Shown: positions 12,803-24,402 of the stretch, piece after piece
How the letters are laid out: each line of letters opens with the position of its first letter
Numbering within the stretch: position 1 is the first letter of the stretch
Origin: Gnetum montanum
Taxonomy: Eukaryota > Streptophyta > Gnetopsida > Gnetales > Gnetaceae
Direction: 5' to 3'
Length of the DNA stretch: 64,000 nt
Assembly (NCBI GenBank): GCA_015680685.1
Contig: MNCI01004661.1
Location: forward strand, 870,757 to 934,756
Made by a program: the position numbers and the translations under genes
The notes under the pieces: generated by a model
The model's input: only the letters and a program-made list of their open reading frames with translations
Databases searched by the model: none
Told to the model about the DNA's origin: nothing

Positions 12803-13687
12803 TGATGAGCAGTGGAGTAATCCAACACCCAACCATACAAGTTACAAGTGTTCATGCATAGCCTAATCATAATCCATGAATGAGGAAATGTGATTATGCT
12901 AGTAATTGGTTAAAGTTCAGAATCGTTGTCTTCCCACATGAGATAGTAAAATCTAGGTGTATGGTTTAACTCATGGTGAGGTATAACATAAGTGATGTTG
13001 TGTTGTCCATGTCTCTTAGCTACGATGGTAAAGTGTGAAAATAATTCAAAGTCTAAGGAAAATAGTAAAATAATTTACTCTAGACTAGTGCAATGAGTAT
13101 TCATTCCTGGCTTGCTGTACATGCCTTGGCCTCATGTAACTATTACTAGGATTACCAAGGGAGTTCACTACTGATTGAATCAAGTGAAACCATGACTGGG
13201 TTACCAAACAATTACACCTGAACACTCGAAACTAGTCATACTCATTCCACTTTACAAATGAACAAGGAAAGAAAAGTACTTGGAACTGTAAATGATGAAG
13301 CTAAGAAAATAGTAGAAACTATGCTAAGTAAGATAGTAAAGCTAAATGGATGCTACAATGATGAAAGACAATCTTGATCTTTATTTCCATCACACTTGTG
13401 CCCAAGTACAAAATGCTTGAATAAAGATTTCAAATAACTGCTCAACACTACATTGTAGGCATTCACTCTATGACTAAGATACAAAATTAAACTACAAGAG
13501 TTTCGATATCGGTTGACTGAATTCATTGTTTGACCATGTGCCGAAGTGTCATATTTATAGGTAGGCATGTGTGAAACGATATTGAATATCCAATGTCGCA
13601 TCATAGGCTCCAATATCAGGGATCTTATATCATGGCTTTGATATTGGATGCTCAATATTGTAGCCACTATAAAAATGTGATTTATCA
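12803..13687 (-). repeat. 5' LTR of element F
   Basis: It starts TGATGAGCAG after a decayed primer site (12785-12801, minus strand TTGGCACTGTTGTTGAGG). TATAAATA lies on the minus strand at 13552-13559, with several GATATC/GATATT motifs on the outer side (13500-13665). The outer end is GATTTATCA at 13687, where the E protease frame resumes. No partner 3' LTR was found in the window. Confidence 0.7.
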
Positions 13688-14105
13688 ACTACCAAGATGG
13701 TTGTGTGACATGAAAAATTAGGATATTTCTTTAGGAAAATTTGGATATCTTGAAGTGATCCTACTACATGGACGTTGGATCCATCAAGTTGGATAACACT
13801 TCTTATTTGGGGAATCATTTGGGCTCCTAAATTTGTACATACCTAAAGAGGCATTAAATTTATAGTAGTTTTCAAATCCATTAGATAATTATGAATGTTC
13901 TTTCCCAATATGACTAAAGTGGTTAGGAAAGGAGGTTGATCCTTCTTAGCCTATTAGTAAAGATTGTGTGTGTCAAGGATTCCAACACCATCTATGAAAT
14001 GAACTTTTTTTTCATTTCTATGAGTATTACCTTCATCTCTAGATTCATTGACCAATCCATGTATAACTTTATTTACTTCCTTAAATTATAATAATTCATA
14101 CATGG
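13688..14105 (-). pseudogene. Element E protease segment
   Basis: Continues the E gag frame from 34799 across the B insertion. On the minus strand it reads an acidic linker, then an aspartic-protease-like stretch: the active-site region DLKTTINLMP stands where DSGTTINLMP-like sequences occur in plant Ty3/gypsy proteases, followed by VIQLDGSNVHVVGSL and ILVVD. The Ser and Gly of the DSG motif can each be explained by transitions. It stops at the F LTR. The protease would process the E polyprotein; it is inactive now (in-frame TAA, TAG, lost motif). Confidence 0.6.
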
Positions 14106-15028
14106 TGATGAGTGGCGAGATACCCCTACACTCAACTATACGAATACGAGCGTAGCATGCACGATCTGGTCAAACTCCGTAGACTAAGTGCCTACATGCC
14201 CCATGAAACACTTAGGGTTAATTATTCATTGTCTTCCTAGACTTACTTGTAGTTGTTACAATGTATGGTTAAGTAAGTCCGAGGTATATGATTTTTATAG
14301 CTTTTTATGTTTTATCTCCTATGCTATTGAGGTGAAGGGTTGAGAAACTAATTACTAACTCTAACTAATGAACTAAGTCTAAATTACCTAGCGTCAGCAT
14401 CCATTCCCACTTACCGTACACACCCTAAACCGATGCAACTGTGGCTACCAAATGCTAATTGTTACTAGGATCACCACATGTAATGCACGTGCTCAAAGTG
14501 ATCGTACTAAGGTACTTAACTAGAAGGAAAGGATTGAGAGAATCTAATCTAGCCTAAGTGTAATGAGCATCCATTCCTTGATTATCCGTACACATCCTTA
14601 AATGCTCATAATCAAGTCGTACTCATTCCACATTACTAGGAGATAAGGGTGAGAGAGAAAGCAATAAACAACATTAAATAAAATCCTATTCCATGCACTG
14701 CAAGGTTTATCTAGGAAGTTTGTCTTTATTGTCATACACAACTTGTGTTTAGGTACAATGTTGCTCGAATAAAGATCCGTTCACTTTAGGACTCCTACTA
14801 CGGACACATGGAAAATATTCTATCTCTAGAGTGATCAATCTACCAGAGTTTTTCTACTTCTTGCCTAGGATGAGGAAACAAGGGAGAGCCACCTCTTATT
14901 TATAGATATGATGGTACACCACGATATCACATATGCGATATCGTAGGGGATGATGCGATATCGCGTACACGATATCGCATGGGATGCAATACGTGATATC
15001 GTGGCCCATGCAATATCGCGTCTCATCA
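14106..15028 (-). repeat. 3' LTR of element B
   Basis: TGATGAGTGG...GTCTCATCA. TATAAATA on the minus strand at 14897-14904. The U3 side (14920-15020) has about six GATATC-centred palindromes (GCGATATCGC type) within 100 bases. Over about 170 bases of the left edge I count roughly 18 differences from the other B LTR, all transitions. Confidence 0.92.
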
Positions 15029-15046
15029 TACCCCCATGACTAAATG
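15029..15046 (-). other. Polypurine tract of element B
   Basis: The minus strand reads CATTTAGTCATGGGGGTA immediately before the LTR start TGATGAG. This is the plus-strand DNA priming site. The same core, TTAGTCATGGGGG, recurs inside the leader introns of C and D, and as TTAGTCGTGGGGG in A. Confidence 0.8.
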
Positions 15047-15191
15047 AAAACTCGTTCTCAAGTTCGTTACAAAATATTGGAAAGGTATGGGATTATTAAG
15101 TTAAATGGAACTAATGGGATGACATGTGAATGGATCATCATTACAAGACTTGACAAAACTGGTGTTCATGACAACAAGGGTGAACACCTTA

Positions 15192-15392
15192 TTACATTAA
15201 CATCAGGCTGTATTTGGTAGCTTGAGAGAAATAGAGAGAGAAAGAAGTGTTGCTGCTACCAACGCCAAGATTGTGCCTTTCATTGTCTATCTGTAAGCAC
15301 CCCATCGATCTTGCTCCTTGCATAGCTGCTTCCAGCATGGCTCCACTCCAAGTTTTTCCTCCAGATCCAATCTGTTGTTGTATGATTACCAT
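15192..15392 (-). CDS. Short frame with splice-like context in the tail of B (uncertain)
   Basis: A 66-codon frame starting at the ATG of 15392 follows a textbook acceptor-like sequence on the minus strand (TTTTGTGTGTGCAG then ATG), and a donor-like CAAG/GTATTA lies 60 bases upstream (15452). It stands just inside the 3' LTR, where autonomous relatives carry the aORF. The predicted product (GSGGKTWSGAMLEAAMQGAR at its start) matches no family I know and has no clear domain. It could be a captured host fragment or a chance frame; the 60-base intron would be at the lower limit for plants. The old leader donor of the relatives corresponds to GAG/GTTCAT at 15627 and is spoiled here. Confidence 0.3.
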   Translation of the reverse strand: MVIIQQQIGSGGKTWSGAMLEAAMQGARSMGCLQIDNERHNLGVGSSNTSFSLYFSQATKYSLMLM

Positions 15393-15627
15393 CTGCACAC
15401 ACAAAACAATTATATATTAGTAAGGGTAAATGAATCATCATGTAATTAATACCTTGCTTCGTTGTAGGTCCATTGGCTAGGTTGTGGTATGGCTAATTGC
15501 AGATCTGGGGATGTATTAATGATGACTGCCAAAGGTGTAGGGGTTAGGAAAAAATTGAAAAAAATCGAGACTAGGAGAAAATAAAAAAAATTGGACCTTG
15601 TACTCCCATGACTAATCATGAACCTCT

Positions 15628-17037
15628 GGTAGCATTAGAATGGAGAAAGAAAAGGAATAAGAAAGATAGATAAAAAGGGACAACTATGGCATCGATGAAA
15701 TGGATGTCAAGATGGAAATGAACAAAATAAAATGAATTTCAAAAATGTTAGGAAAAAGAATTTAACTGGTGCACCAAAGAGGAATGTCAGTGGGTCCTCC
15801 CCAAAGCAAGCTCATGCCCTTAATGCCTTGAAAAACCCACATTCAAAGAGTCCATAGGCTCTGGGAGTGTTAATTGGAACAAGAGTTAAAGTCTTAACCA
15901 CAGGAATTTACAAAAAAGAAAACAATGTATCAACCAAAATATACACTAATGATACAACCGGCAATAAGGTGAATAATGGAGAGAATGATGGAGAGAAGAG
16001 AATGGAATGGAATCCCAAGAACAAGATGGTGTATAGCCCCTTGTGTGTTTCATGATTAATGTGACTTAGCAAATCTCATTCTAACTTCGGCCTCAAACCA
16101 ACCACATCCAGTGACTTTGCATCAATGCATTTGGCCAATCCATCCTCTTGAAGTAACAAGAATGCCTTTTCCAAGAGTCACCACCATTCTGACAAAACAA
16201 AGAGGAGAGAATGGGAAGCGAGAAGGGCCTTAGTTAGAGGGAAAATTTTTAGTTCCATAACCAGTGCTTATAGCCCAATTGATTATTTCATCTAAGGGGT
16301 GTGCTTTGAATTCTCACTTTGATTTTTTTTTTTTTTTGTGTTTTATGTTTTTATGCATGAGAACCACACCATGCAAAGACTTTGTTATTTTTATTGTCTC
16401 AGCTTCTGATAATTGGGTAACATCGGAACAGCAAGAAAACCCAAGAAGAAAACATCCAAGCACCCAAGAGAATGGCCAACACAAAATTATCAAGTTCCCT
16501 TGAAGTCACACCCCCTTCAAACCTTGAGTCCTTCCTTAGTTTGAGAAGTGCCCCAGTCACCGATTTGTTAAGGTTCTTATTATGAAGGAGATTGTACATT
16601 TCCAAGCCAAGAGAGACCATAGAAACTGGTGGATGGATGGATGAAGTGAACTCATTACCTGCCATATCAAAAGACACATACCTTAGTATTAACATCGTGA
16701 CTTAAAGTTAAAAGCCAGACATTAGCAATCAACATGAGAACAGTTCATACCATCACGAAGAACACTTATTGGGTGACAAACTTATAGGGTGGATAACACA
16801 TGCACACAAAAAATGGAAAAGTATAATGATGTTGTAAAACAAAAACAAGAAGAGTTAAAGAAAGTTGTAAAACAAAAACAAGAAAAGTAGAAGAGATTAT
16901 AAAATAAAAACGTGTAAGACAAAAATATGTAAAATAAAAATGTGTAAGACAAAAACTTGTAAAACAAAAACGCATAAAAAATGTGTAAAACAAAAACTTA
17001 AAAAGAATTGAGGGCCCGATATGGTTAGCATAGGTGG
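15628..17037 (-). other. Post-integrase spacer of element B
   Basis: No gene. In sense (minus) order it holds a T-rich repeat (TTTTTGTTTTACA-like units, 16820-17000), the A-tract module with conserved flanks (16295-16380), and the GGGGAGGACCCAC box (15790-15802). The U3-like array and TATA box that follow this box in A, C and D are missing. The right end GGTGG (17033-17037) is the left copy of A's target duplication. Confidence 0.65.
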
Positions 17038-17933
17038 TGATGAAGTGTCAAAAGTCAATGCGTCGACTGGGCCGCATATACGCTACCGCATCGACGTGGC
17101 CCCCTTTCCCAAATCTATAAATATGAGGGCCTTCTACCTCATTTGGACATCTTTTGAGTAGTGATAGTGAAGCTCTTGCAGTTTGCTCCCGCAAGAGATA
17201 GAATATTTTCCAAGTGCTTGTAGCAAGTGTATAAAAAGCGATCGGATATTTATTCGAGCATTGATGTATCTAAGCCCACTAGCGTAACAGCAATAAAGAT
17301 GAACTGTTCATGCAATCCTTGCAACATTTGGACTTAGTTGTTTCATGAATTTAATAGTTTAAAATGTTTATGCTTTATTAATTACTTGTTGATCTAATAG
17401 TTTAAATATGTTATGCTTTATTAGTTATTTGTTGATTATTAATGTTTTTATTATTATAATTTCAATCGTTATGGTTCATTCATAGTTCATTAAATACATA
17501 AGTATGATCATCTCAAACGTAATCCAAACACTTGGTAAACCCAGTGACACTTAACGTCTGGTAACCTAGCAGTGTTAGGAAATGCTCAGAACGTGCTTGG
17601 AAGATGGGACCGGATACTTATGCTAGGAGTAGTTAGAACATAAACTAGGATAATTAGACATTAGATAATAGTTTATCCTTTACTTTCAATACTACAAGTA
17701 GTCGCCAAAATATAATTAAAAAGATATAAAAATCATTAGCCTTAGTCTCACTTAACCAACGTAATAGAACCTCACAACTGAGATTAGGATGACAACGACC
17801 GTTCCAACCCAAGGTTTCACGGGTTAGAAGTCTGGTGTATGTTAAGTGCTTACAGTCTACGGATATCGACTGAGTCATGCATGAATGCTTGTGATTCGTA
17901 TGGTTGAACGTAGGGATACCTAGCCGCTCATCA
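17038..17933 (+). repeat. 5' LTR of element A
   Basis: TGATGAAGTG...CGCTCATCA, 896 bases. TATAAATA at 17116-17123 with GTCGAC/GTATAC-type motifs just upstream (17060-17100). This array is about 60 bases shorter than in the 3' LTR. The promoter would drive the genomic RNA. Confidence 0.93.
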
Positions 17934-17934
17934 T

Positions 17935-17952
17935 TGGCGCCATTGCCGGGGA
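17935..17952 (+). other. Primer-binding site of element A
   Basis: TGGCGCCATTGCCGGGGA, one base after the LTR, differs at one position from the tRNA-Asp-complementary site TGGCGCCGTTGCCGGGGA of Athila-like elements (recalled). It is the best-preserved primer site in the window. Confidence 0.85.
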
Positions 17953-18101
17953 TTGTTAGTCTTACATGCGTCATCTAACTTTAGTGAAATTATCATTTAA
18001 GTCGTTGGATCGGACCTAGGATAGAAATATCTCTGCACACTAGGTGAATTTTAGTTAAGTAATTGAGGTACATAGATAATATGGACCTTCTAATGTCCAA
18101 C

Positions 18102-20580
18102 ATGTCTTCTCACAGGAGAGATGCATTTGAACCACCGGTGCCGCAAGAATGTCGGGTGGTATATAAACATCCTGATGAATATGTCCCTGATTTCACATTC
18201 ATCCTACATCAGGATGAACATCCTCGATGCAAAGAAATGGAGGGTAGCATCGTGCTACCACCCGACCAAGCAGCTCCTATGATGTTGTACCATAATCTGG
18301 GTAGAATGGGCATCCAGGACCGAGTGGCGGAGTATGTCATGGAGGACCATGACTTCCGGGACTATCGTCCCACGGAAGCTCAATGGATAAGAGATCAATA
18401 GCAGGCTAAGAGATATGAACAATAGAAGGGGAAACACTTCAGTAACCCCTTATTCTCGCAAGGGCCATAGATGATAGAGATCCTATATTTCATGATACTC
18501 ATTCAACAGAACTTCACCAGGGGCCGTAGATCCTCTAGTTAGTCATCCAAAACCAACCTCCAAGTGACCACGATCCTTAAGGGGATGGTGGATCATGAAG
18601 CAAAGCTAGAGGAGATGACCACGGCTATCACCAGGGTATATGGGGAGATCGACGCTAAAGTGGTGGTGATGCCTCTCCTTCTTCTCTGTCCTCCCCCTCT
18701 CCTTCATCTTCCTCCAGCTCAGGCTCTGAGCATCACAAGGGAAGGTTGGAGAGAAAGGATGGTGGTAAGCAGGATCGAGTGGGGAAACATGAGGAAGCAT
18801 GCAACCAATTGCGTGGCCCTCGCCAGCATGAAAGAAGTGGTAGCAGAAATCGTCGTAGACATCATAGTCCCCAACAGGACCATGATTTAGATGAGCCATT
18901 GTTAGCTACTCAGAGCATGCTCCACATTGCAGAGGTAATTCACAGCCCAAGCAGGCACATGAAGGATAGTCAGATCAAGCATGTTAACATGAAGAACATC
19001 CCTAGATTTGAAGGGGGATACAACTGTGATCTACAAACCCACTTGCAAGCATTCCATGACGCCTGCACCCTGCAAAATATTGATAATGATTGGCAACGGT
19101 TGAAGTTGTTTCCCCGAACACTCATCAAAGAAGATGAAAGTTGGTATTGGTCCTTAGAGCCAGAATCAGTTAGAAGATGGAGTATGATGCTTGAAATCTT
19201 TAATGAAAAATATCAAATGTACTCTAAAGTGGCAAATCTAAGACGACAAATCCAAGGTTGGAAACAAGGGAATCGTGAATCCTTGGATGCCTCCATGAGC
19301 AGGTATTACTCATTGTTGCATCAGTGCCCTAGTTATGGTTATTCTCAGCAGGCACAGCTTCACCACATTATAGATGTGCTCTGTTTTGAAACAAGAAAGA
19401 CCCTTGGTGTGTACACCAAGGGATAACTGTCAAAGCTAAGGGTCCATCAGTTGTAGCACCTTATTGATTAGGTGGCCAAAGAGGAAGGAGAACTCAGAAA
19501 AAAGAAGAGTACTGAAGAATTCAACTAGGATCCTTCCCTTAGGAAAAGGGAGGTCCAATTTTGTAATGAGGATGAAGAGTCACCACTGGAAGCAGCGGTG
19601 AACCAGAAGACTTTGTTGTTACAAAATTTTACATCTAAAATATTGACAAAGGTGGATAAAATGTGGGACTCTTTGGATAGAAATTACAAAGTGTATTGAA
19701 AATTACAGAAGAGTCCAAAGAGCAGGGTAATGACCGTGATCGGCGCAGGAAGAAGGGAGCTGAACATACCCAACACAAAGGTAAGGGAAAAGTTGCTATA
19801 GCAGAACAGGTTGCAAACTCTGACACTGGAGAGAACAATGGATGCAACATATGCCAATATGAACATCATAAGGGATGTTGTCCTATGGTGTCTCACCTTC
19901 AAGATTCTGGGGTCTATGCCTTGAACCCTCGTTTAGTGCAGAGGTAGATGCCTCGAAGATTGCCTTATCCACAAGGTAACCCTAGGCAATTCCACCAGTA
20001 GCAGTAAGGATATTATCTAAGTGGAATACCTCTACAACCATACGAATATTTCCAACAGTGGAAGCAATCACAAGCATTGGGGATGCCACCTCCAAGGTAG
20101 CAGTACCCTTACAAGCAGCCAGATCCTTATGGGTACTATGTTCAGTAGCTCGTCTCTCCAAGAGAGTCTTCTAGTCATGCGGCCTTTCCCAGTTACTACC
20201 ATCCCTCTGAATATTTCATACATCCATCTCCATCACCCAGGGGGACAAATCCACATCTATTTTACCCTCCTTCACCTTCTTCTGCCACTTCTCCACATCA
20301 TCCCTCTTAGTTGCCACCTGCTCCATCCATGTAGGGAGAAATACCACCATAGCCACAATAACAAAGTGCTACGAGGTCTGTGAATTTACAATTGGCACCT
20401 AGGCCGAGTGGACCGGAATCCAAGCCACGTAAATGCCCTTTCTTCCGGCCCAACAATCTAAACACACCCTCACCTACGCCTGTGGCCAGTGCCTCAGAAC
20501 CTACCAATGCCTCTATCATCATACCACCTAAGTAGCCCTCCACTCCACCGCAATCCAATGTCCAAACAACCATGCTCACA
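18102..20580 (+). pseudogene. Element A gag
   Basis: Start taken at ATG 18102 because B and C begin with the same MSS- start; ATGs at 18081 and 18093 are alternatives. The N-terminal module (DFTFILHQDE, GSIVLPPD; residues about 25-65) stays open to 18401. A frameshift lies near 18700. The capsid-like retrotransposon gag domain is open at 18746-19426 (FHDACTLQNIDNDW, WYWSLEPESVRRW, HHIIDVL). A second frameshift lies near 19690, then a Lys-rich linker and a Cys/His cluster (CNICQYEHHKGCC, about 19840-19880), then a Pro/Ser/Tyr-rich tail. Gag forms the particle. Stops are mostly TAG at positions where B has glutamine or arginine. Confidence 0.85.
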
Positions 20581-20589
20581 CATGTCGTG

Positions 20590-21417
20590 ACCGACTGGAT
20601 CAAAGTAGATTCTCTTCCCTGGAAATTGATAGATCTGGGAAGCCCCCTAATCTATCTTCAGGTGGCTAGGAACTAGCTATGCAAAGCTCTTCTAGACTCA
20701 GGGTTAGGGGTTAATTTAATCTCTCATGACATGTACAAGAACTAGAACCTACCCTTGCTAAAGAAGAGCAACATCCAGCTCAAGTTACCAGATCAATCCA
20801 TCATCGTTCCTTTGGGTCCGGTGGAGGACATTGTGACCACCGTTTGTGGGTGGTCCTACCCTACTAACTTCCTGGTCATCCGCATTGAAAACTATAAGGG
20901 GAACTTCCCAATCATCATGGGAAGATCCTGGCTAAGCATGATGTATGCACGATTAGGACTTCGAGATCTATCCCTGGAAATTTCAAAGGAAAATCCTTCC
21001 GGGAAGATCAAGAAGAAAAGAGTTCCATGCATCGTGTACAGTGACTTGGGCTGCAACTGTGTGTAGCAGTTATGGTCTGCTAAGCAGACATCCATTCAAG
21101 CATGCAGTCAGTGTATTGAGGAATCTCTAATTCAATAGTGCCTGTATGCAGCAACCACTAACCAAGAAGGCACCTAGTGGCTAACAGCTGATCCTGCTAG
21201 CAGCACAATATGCATGGAACCATCTGAGGGGCTAGTGCAAGCCTACATTGACAACATGGATGTGATGGAAGATATTCATCAACAGACCACCATCATTGAT
21301 GACTTTGATGATTGGGGAAAGCTAGAGATCCCTGAGGGCTTCCAGAAAGAGCCCCTTGAACTAAAATCCCTACCGGCTCACTTAGAATATGCATTCTTGC
21401 AAAATGGTAAGCCGTAA
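20590..21417 (+). pseudogene. Element A protease and linker
   Basis: Retroviral-type aspartic protease. The active-site motif LLDSG (Asp-Ser-Gly codons 20695-20703) is intact, followed by VNLIS, LPDQSIIVPLG, and the family hallmark FPIIMGRSWL at about 20908-20940. It would cleave the polyprotein as a homodimer. The open piece 20755-21066 includes most of the fold after the active site; TAG stops interrupt just before it and at 21064. A linker with an acidic segment (IDDFDDWGKLEIPEGF, about 21290-21345) leads into RT. The frame is shared with the C-terminal part of gag. Confidence 0.85.
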
Positions 21418-21599
21418 TTATCAATGTTGCCCTTGCTCTAGAAAAAAAATAGAAGTTGTTGGTGATGGTAAACAAATGGGTTGCTGCATTCGCGTGGTCC
21501 TATCCTAAGCTGACTAGCATTGATCCTAGGATCTGCCAGCACCAGATCTACCTTGACCCTTCCATGAAGCCACGGCAACAACCATAAAGATAATTGAAT

Positions 21600-22830
21600 C
21601 CCAAGTTGAAGCAAGTAGTAAAGGATGAAATTAAATAACTACTTAAGGCAGATTCATCTATTCAGTCGCCGATAGCGAATGGGTTAGCCCACTCATTATT
21701 GTACCCAAGAAAGATGGCAAGTGGAGGGTCTATATCGATTTCAGGTTGCTCAACATGGCAACGTTCAAGGACCACTTCCCACTCCCATTTGTGGACCAGG
21801 TGTTGGACACAATCATAGGACACCAATATTACAATTTTTTGGATGGTTATAGTGGTTATAACCAGATCCAAATCGCACCAAAGGACTAGGCCAAGCCTAC
21901 TTTCATGATTCCATGGGGGACTTTTGCATATAAGAAGATTCCCTTTGGCCTATGCAACATGCCTACGATGTTCCAATGCTTTGTCTTAGGCATTTTTCAG
22001 TAACAAATCGGCAATGGTGTAGAAGTCTTTATGGATGAATTCTCCACCTATGGTGCCATGTTCGAGCAAGCCTTGGACCACCTAGAGCAAGTTTTAAAGA
22101 GGTGTGTAGACACCAATCTACGGCTCAATTGGAAAAAGAGCCATCTGATGGTCCAATGGGGCATAGTGTTGGGGCATCTCATTTCATCAACAGGGATCAG
22201 CGTAGACCCTAAAAAGATCAGGGTCATCCAAGGAATTACCCACCAACCAAGTACTGTCAAAGATGTGCGGTCATTCCTTAGACACACTGGTTACTACCGA
22301 TGCTTCATTGAACACTTCTTGAAGATAGTCCAACAGTTGGTACAGCTTACAAAGAAGGATGCTCCATTCCTCTAGACCAGGGAATGCTAGTCTGCATTCT
22401 AAGAGCTAAAGTAGAAACTCATAGAAGCTTCGATTCTACGGGCACCTGATTGGTCTAGACCCTTCCACATTATGACAGATGCCTCCAACTATGCTTTAGG
22501 AGTCGTTCTTACATAGTGTGACGATCAGAAATGTTTGTATTATATCCACTATGCAAGCCGTAGCATTGTGGGTGCACAACTGAACTATACCACCACCAAA
22601 AAGTAATTGATGGCGGTGGTGTTCGCATTGGATAAATTCCGACACTATGTGCTCAGATACGACGTGTTTGTGCACACAAACCACAATGCTATCTAGTTCC
22701 TGATGAATAAACCAATGGTGAGCCCTCGCATAATTTGGTGGTTGGTGATTCTTTAGGAGTTCAATCTAACCATGGTAGAAAAAAAGGGGTCCAAGAATGT
22801 GGTCGTTGACCATTTGTCTCGATTACGATG
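21600..22830 (+). pseudogene. Element A reverse transcriptase and RNase H
   Basis: RT copies the genomic RNA; RNase H removes it. Visible RT motifs in order: SEWVSPLIIVPKKDGKW and IDFRLLN (about 21670-21750), NFLDGYSGYNQI with the first catalytic Asp (about 21835), PFGLCNMP (about 21940), and the active-site box, which reads FMDE instead of FMDD (22030-22041). The thumb region reads KDVRSFLRHTGYYRCFI. RNase H begins at TDASNYALGVVL (22475) and includes HTNHNAI, in which the expected Asp is Asn (about 22674-22690). Stops concentrate in the RT-RNase H connection (four within 22373-22428). A frameshift precedes RT motif 1. Clearly dead. Confidence 0.88.
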
Positions 22831-23019
22831 GGATGATGCAGAAGAGGAGGAGCCTTTATCCGATCAATTCCCAGATGAACCCCTCTTCACAGGAGTCGTT
22901 GATCCTTAAACACCAAAGAATCTCCTTAGTTCAACTGCATCCTTACCTATCTTACAACACAGGAGTTTCCAAAAAAATGGAACCATCAGAAGAAATAGCA
23001 GTTTCTTCATAAGGCTAAG

Positions 23020-24145
23020 CATTTCATGGAAATCAATGGCCACCTCTATAAGGTGTGCACAGATGGCTTGGTCCGATGGTGTGTCCCTGATGGTGATACA
23101 CTGCGTGCTCTCCTAGATGCTCATGAGGGCCCTTGTGGGGGCCACTATGCTAGACGCAGAACGACCATTAAAATCCTTCTTGCAGGGTATTATTGGCCTA
23201 CACTCTTCAGGGACGTACAATGATTCGCCTGCTCCTATGAACGATGCCAACAAGATGGTGGGATGTTGGCACAGTTGGAGGGACCTCAATAGTGGATTCA
23301 ACCACTAGATCTCTTTGACATCTGGGGTATCGAATTCATGGAGCCCATCACCCCCTTATCAAATGGAAAGGCATATATCATCGTGGCGGTGAACTACTAT
23401 ATAAAGTGGTTTGATTTGTTCAACAAAAAATCGTTACCAGGTTTGGAGTGCCTCATGCACTCATTTCTCTGACAATGGGACATACTTCATGGGTGTTAAT
23501 TTTTGAAAACTCATGCAATGCTTAGGGGTAACACACAAATTTACAACACCTTATCACCCCCAAGCCAATGGGCAGGCTGAAGTCACAAATAGGGAAATTA
23601 CCAAGATCCTTACAAGAACAATTAGTAAATATAGGAGGGACTAGAGTACCAAGCTTAACGATGCCCTATGGGCCTATCACTCCACCTGGAAACTTCCTGT
23701 TGGGTACTCTTCCTATGAGTTAGTGTACGGTAAGTTGCCAACACTTCCAATCCAAGCAAAACTCTAGACACTATCCACCGCCTGTGACCTTGACCTTGAC
23801 CTACCATTAGCACAACGAGAATAATTAATCAACTTAAGTGTGCTAGATGAGAATCAATTAGTAGCCCTATTTTCCAACAAAACCCACAAGGCTTATAACA
23901 AGAAAAGACATGATCCTAGGATTTGGAAGGTCACATTTCGATGTGGAGAAAAGGTATTGTATTGGAATCCCTCACATGTATCCCAACCAATGAAGTTTCA
24001 GATGCTATGGGAGGGACCTTATATTATCTCTGAAACCTTCCCATCCGGGGCCTTACTAATTCACAAACCTGGGGATCCCACTAGAACATAGTTGGTTGAC
24101 CGCCAACAACTCAAACCTTTCCGCGAGATCCATACAACCAGTGTC
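23020..24145 (+). pseudogene. Element A integrase
   Basis: Integrase inserts the cDNA. The N-terminal zinc-binding region is open at 23026-23223 (HEGPCGGHY, then YYWPTLF); the CxxC pair follows after a TGA as CSYERC. The catalytic core starts at FDIWGIEFMEP (23314-23346), where the first acidic residue is Glu instead of the usual Asp. It continues with HFSDNGTYF (about 23460-23490) and YHPQANGQAE carrying the third acidic residue (about 23555-23585). A frameshift lies before the C-terminal part (23840-24091: GPYIISETFPSGALLI, then RQQLKPF), an SH3-like DNA-binding region. No chromodomain is visible, as expected for Athila-like rather than chromovirus elements. Confidence 0.87.
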
Positions 24146-24261
24146 ACAATCTCATCATCAATCGATTATTCACGCTCCATCTTTCACATCTCCTTCTTTC
24201 CACCTAGTCATGGGGGAGACCCTCATCCCTGCTGATCCATTTCACTACACCCCTCACCATT

Positions 24262-24402
24262 TTATCATTTTTTGTTTTACACTTTTTTGTTTTCCATTTT
24301 TTGTTTTCTAGTTTTTGTTTTCCACTTCTTTGTTTTACACTTTTTGTTTTACAATTTTTTGTTTCAAATTTTTTTGTTTTTCATTTTTTGTGATTCTTTT
24401 TG
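24262..24402 (+). repeat. T-rich TTTTTGTTTTACA repeat after integrase
   Basis: About ten degenerate units of 12-14 bases (TTTTTGTTTTACA or TTTTTGTTTTCCA). The same repeat stands at the equivalent place in B (16820-17000), C (42720-42905) and D (59405-59590), so it is an inherited part of the element. Confidence 0.75.

Noticed and set aside
14920-15020. Regularly spaced GATATC palindromes, CRISPR-like at first sight
   Set aside because: Spacing is irregular, there are no unique spacers, and both copies sit in the U3 region of an LTR pair in a plant genome.
24262-24402. Phe-rich hydrophobic peptide that could be read as membrane segments
   Set aside because: It is the translation of the T-rich minisatellite after the integrase end, not a membrane protein.
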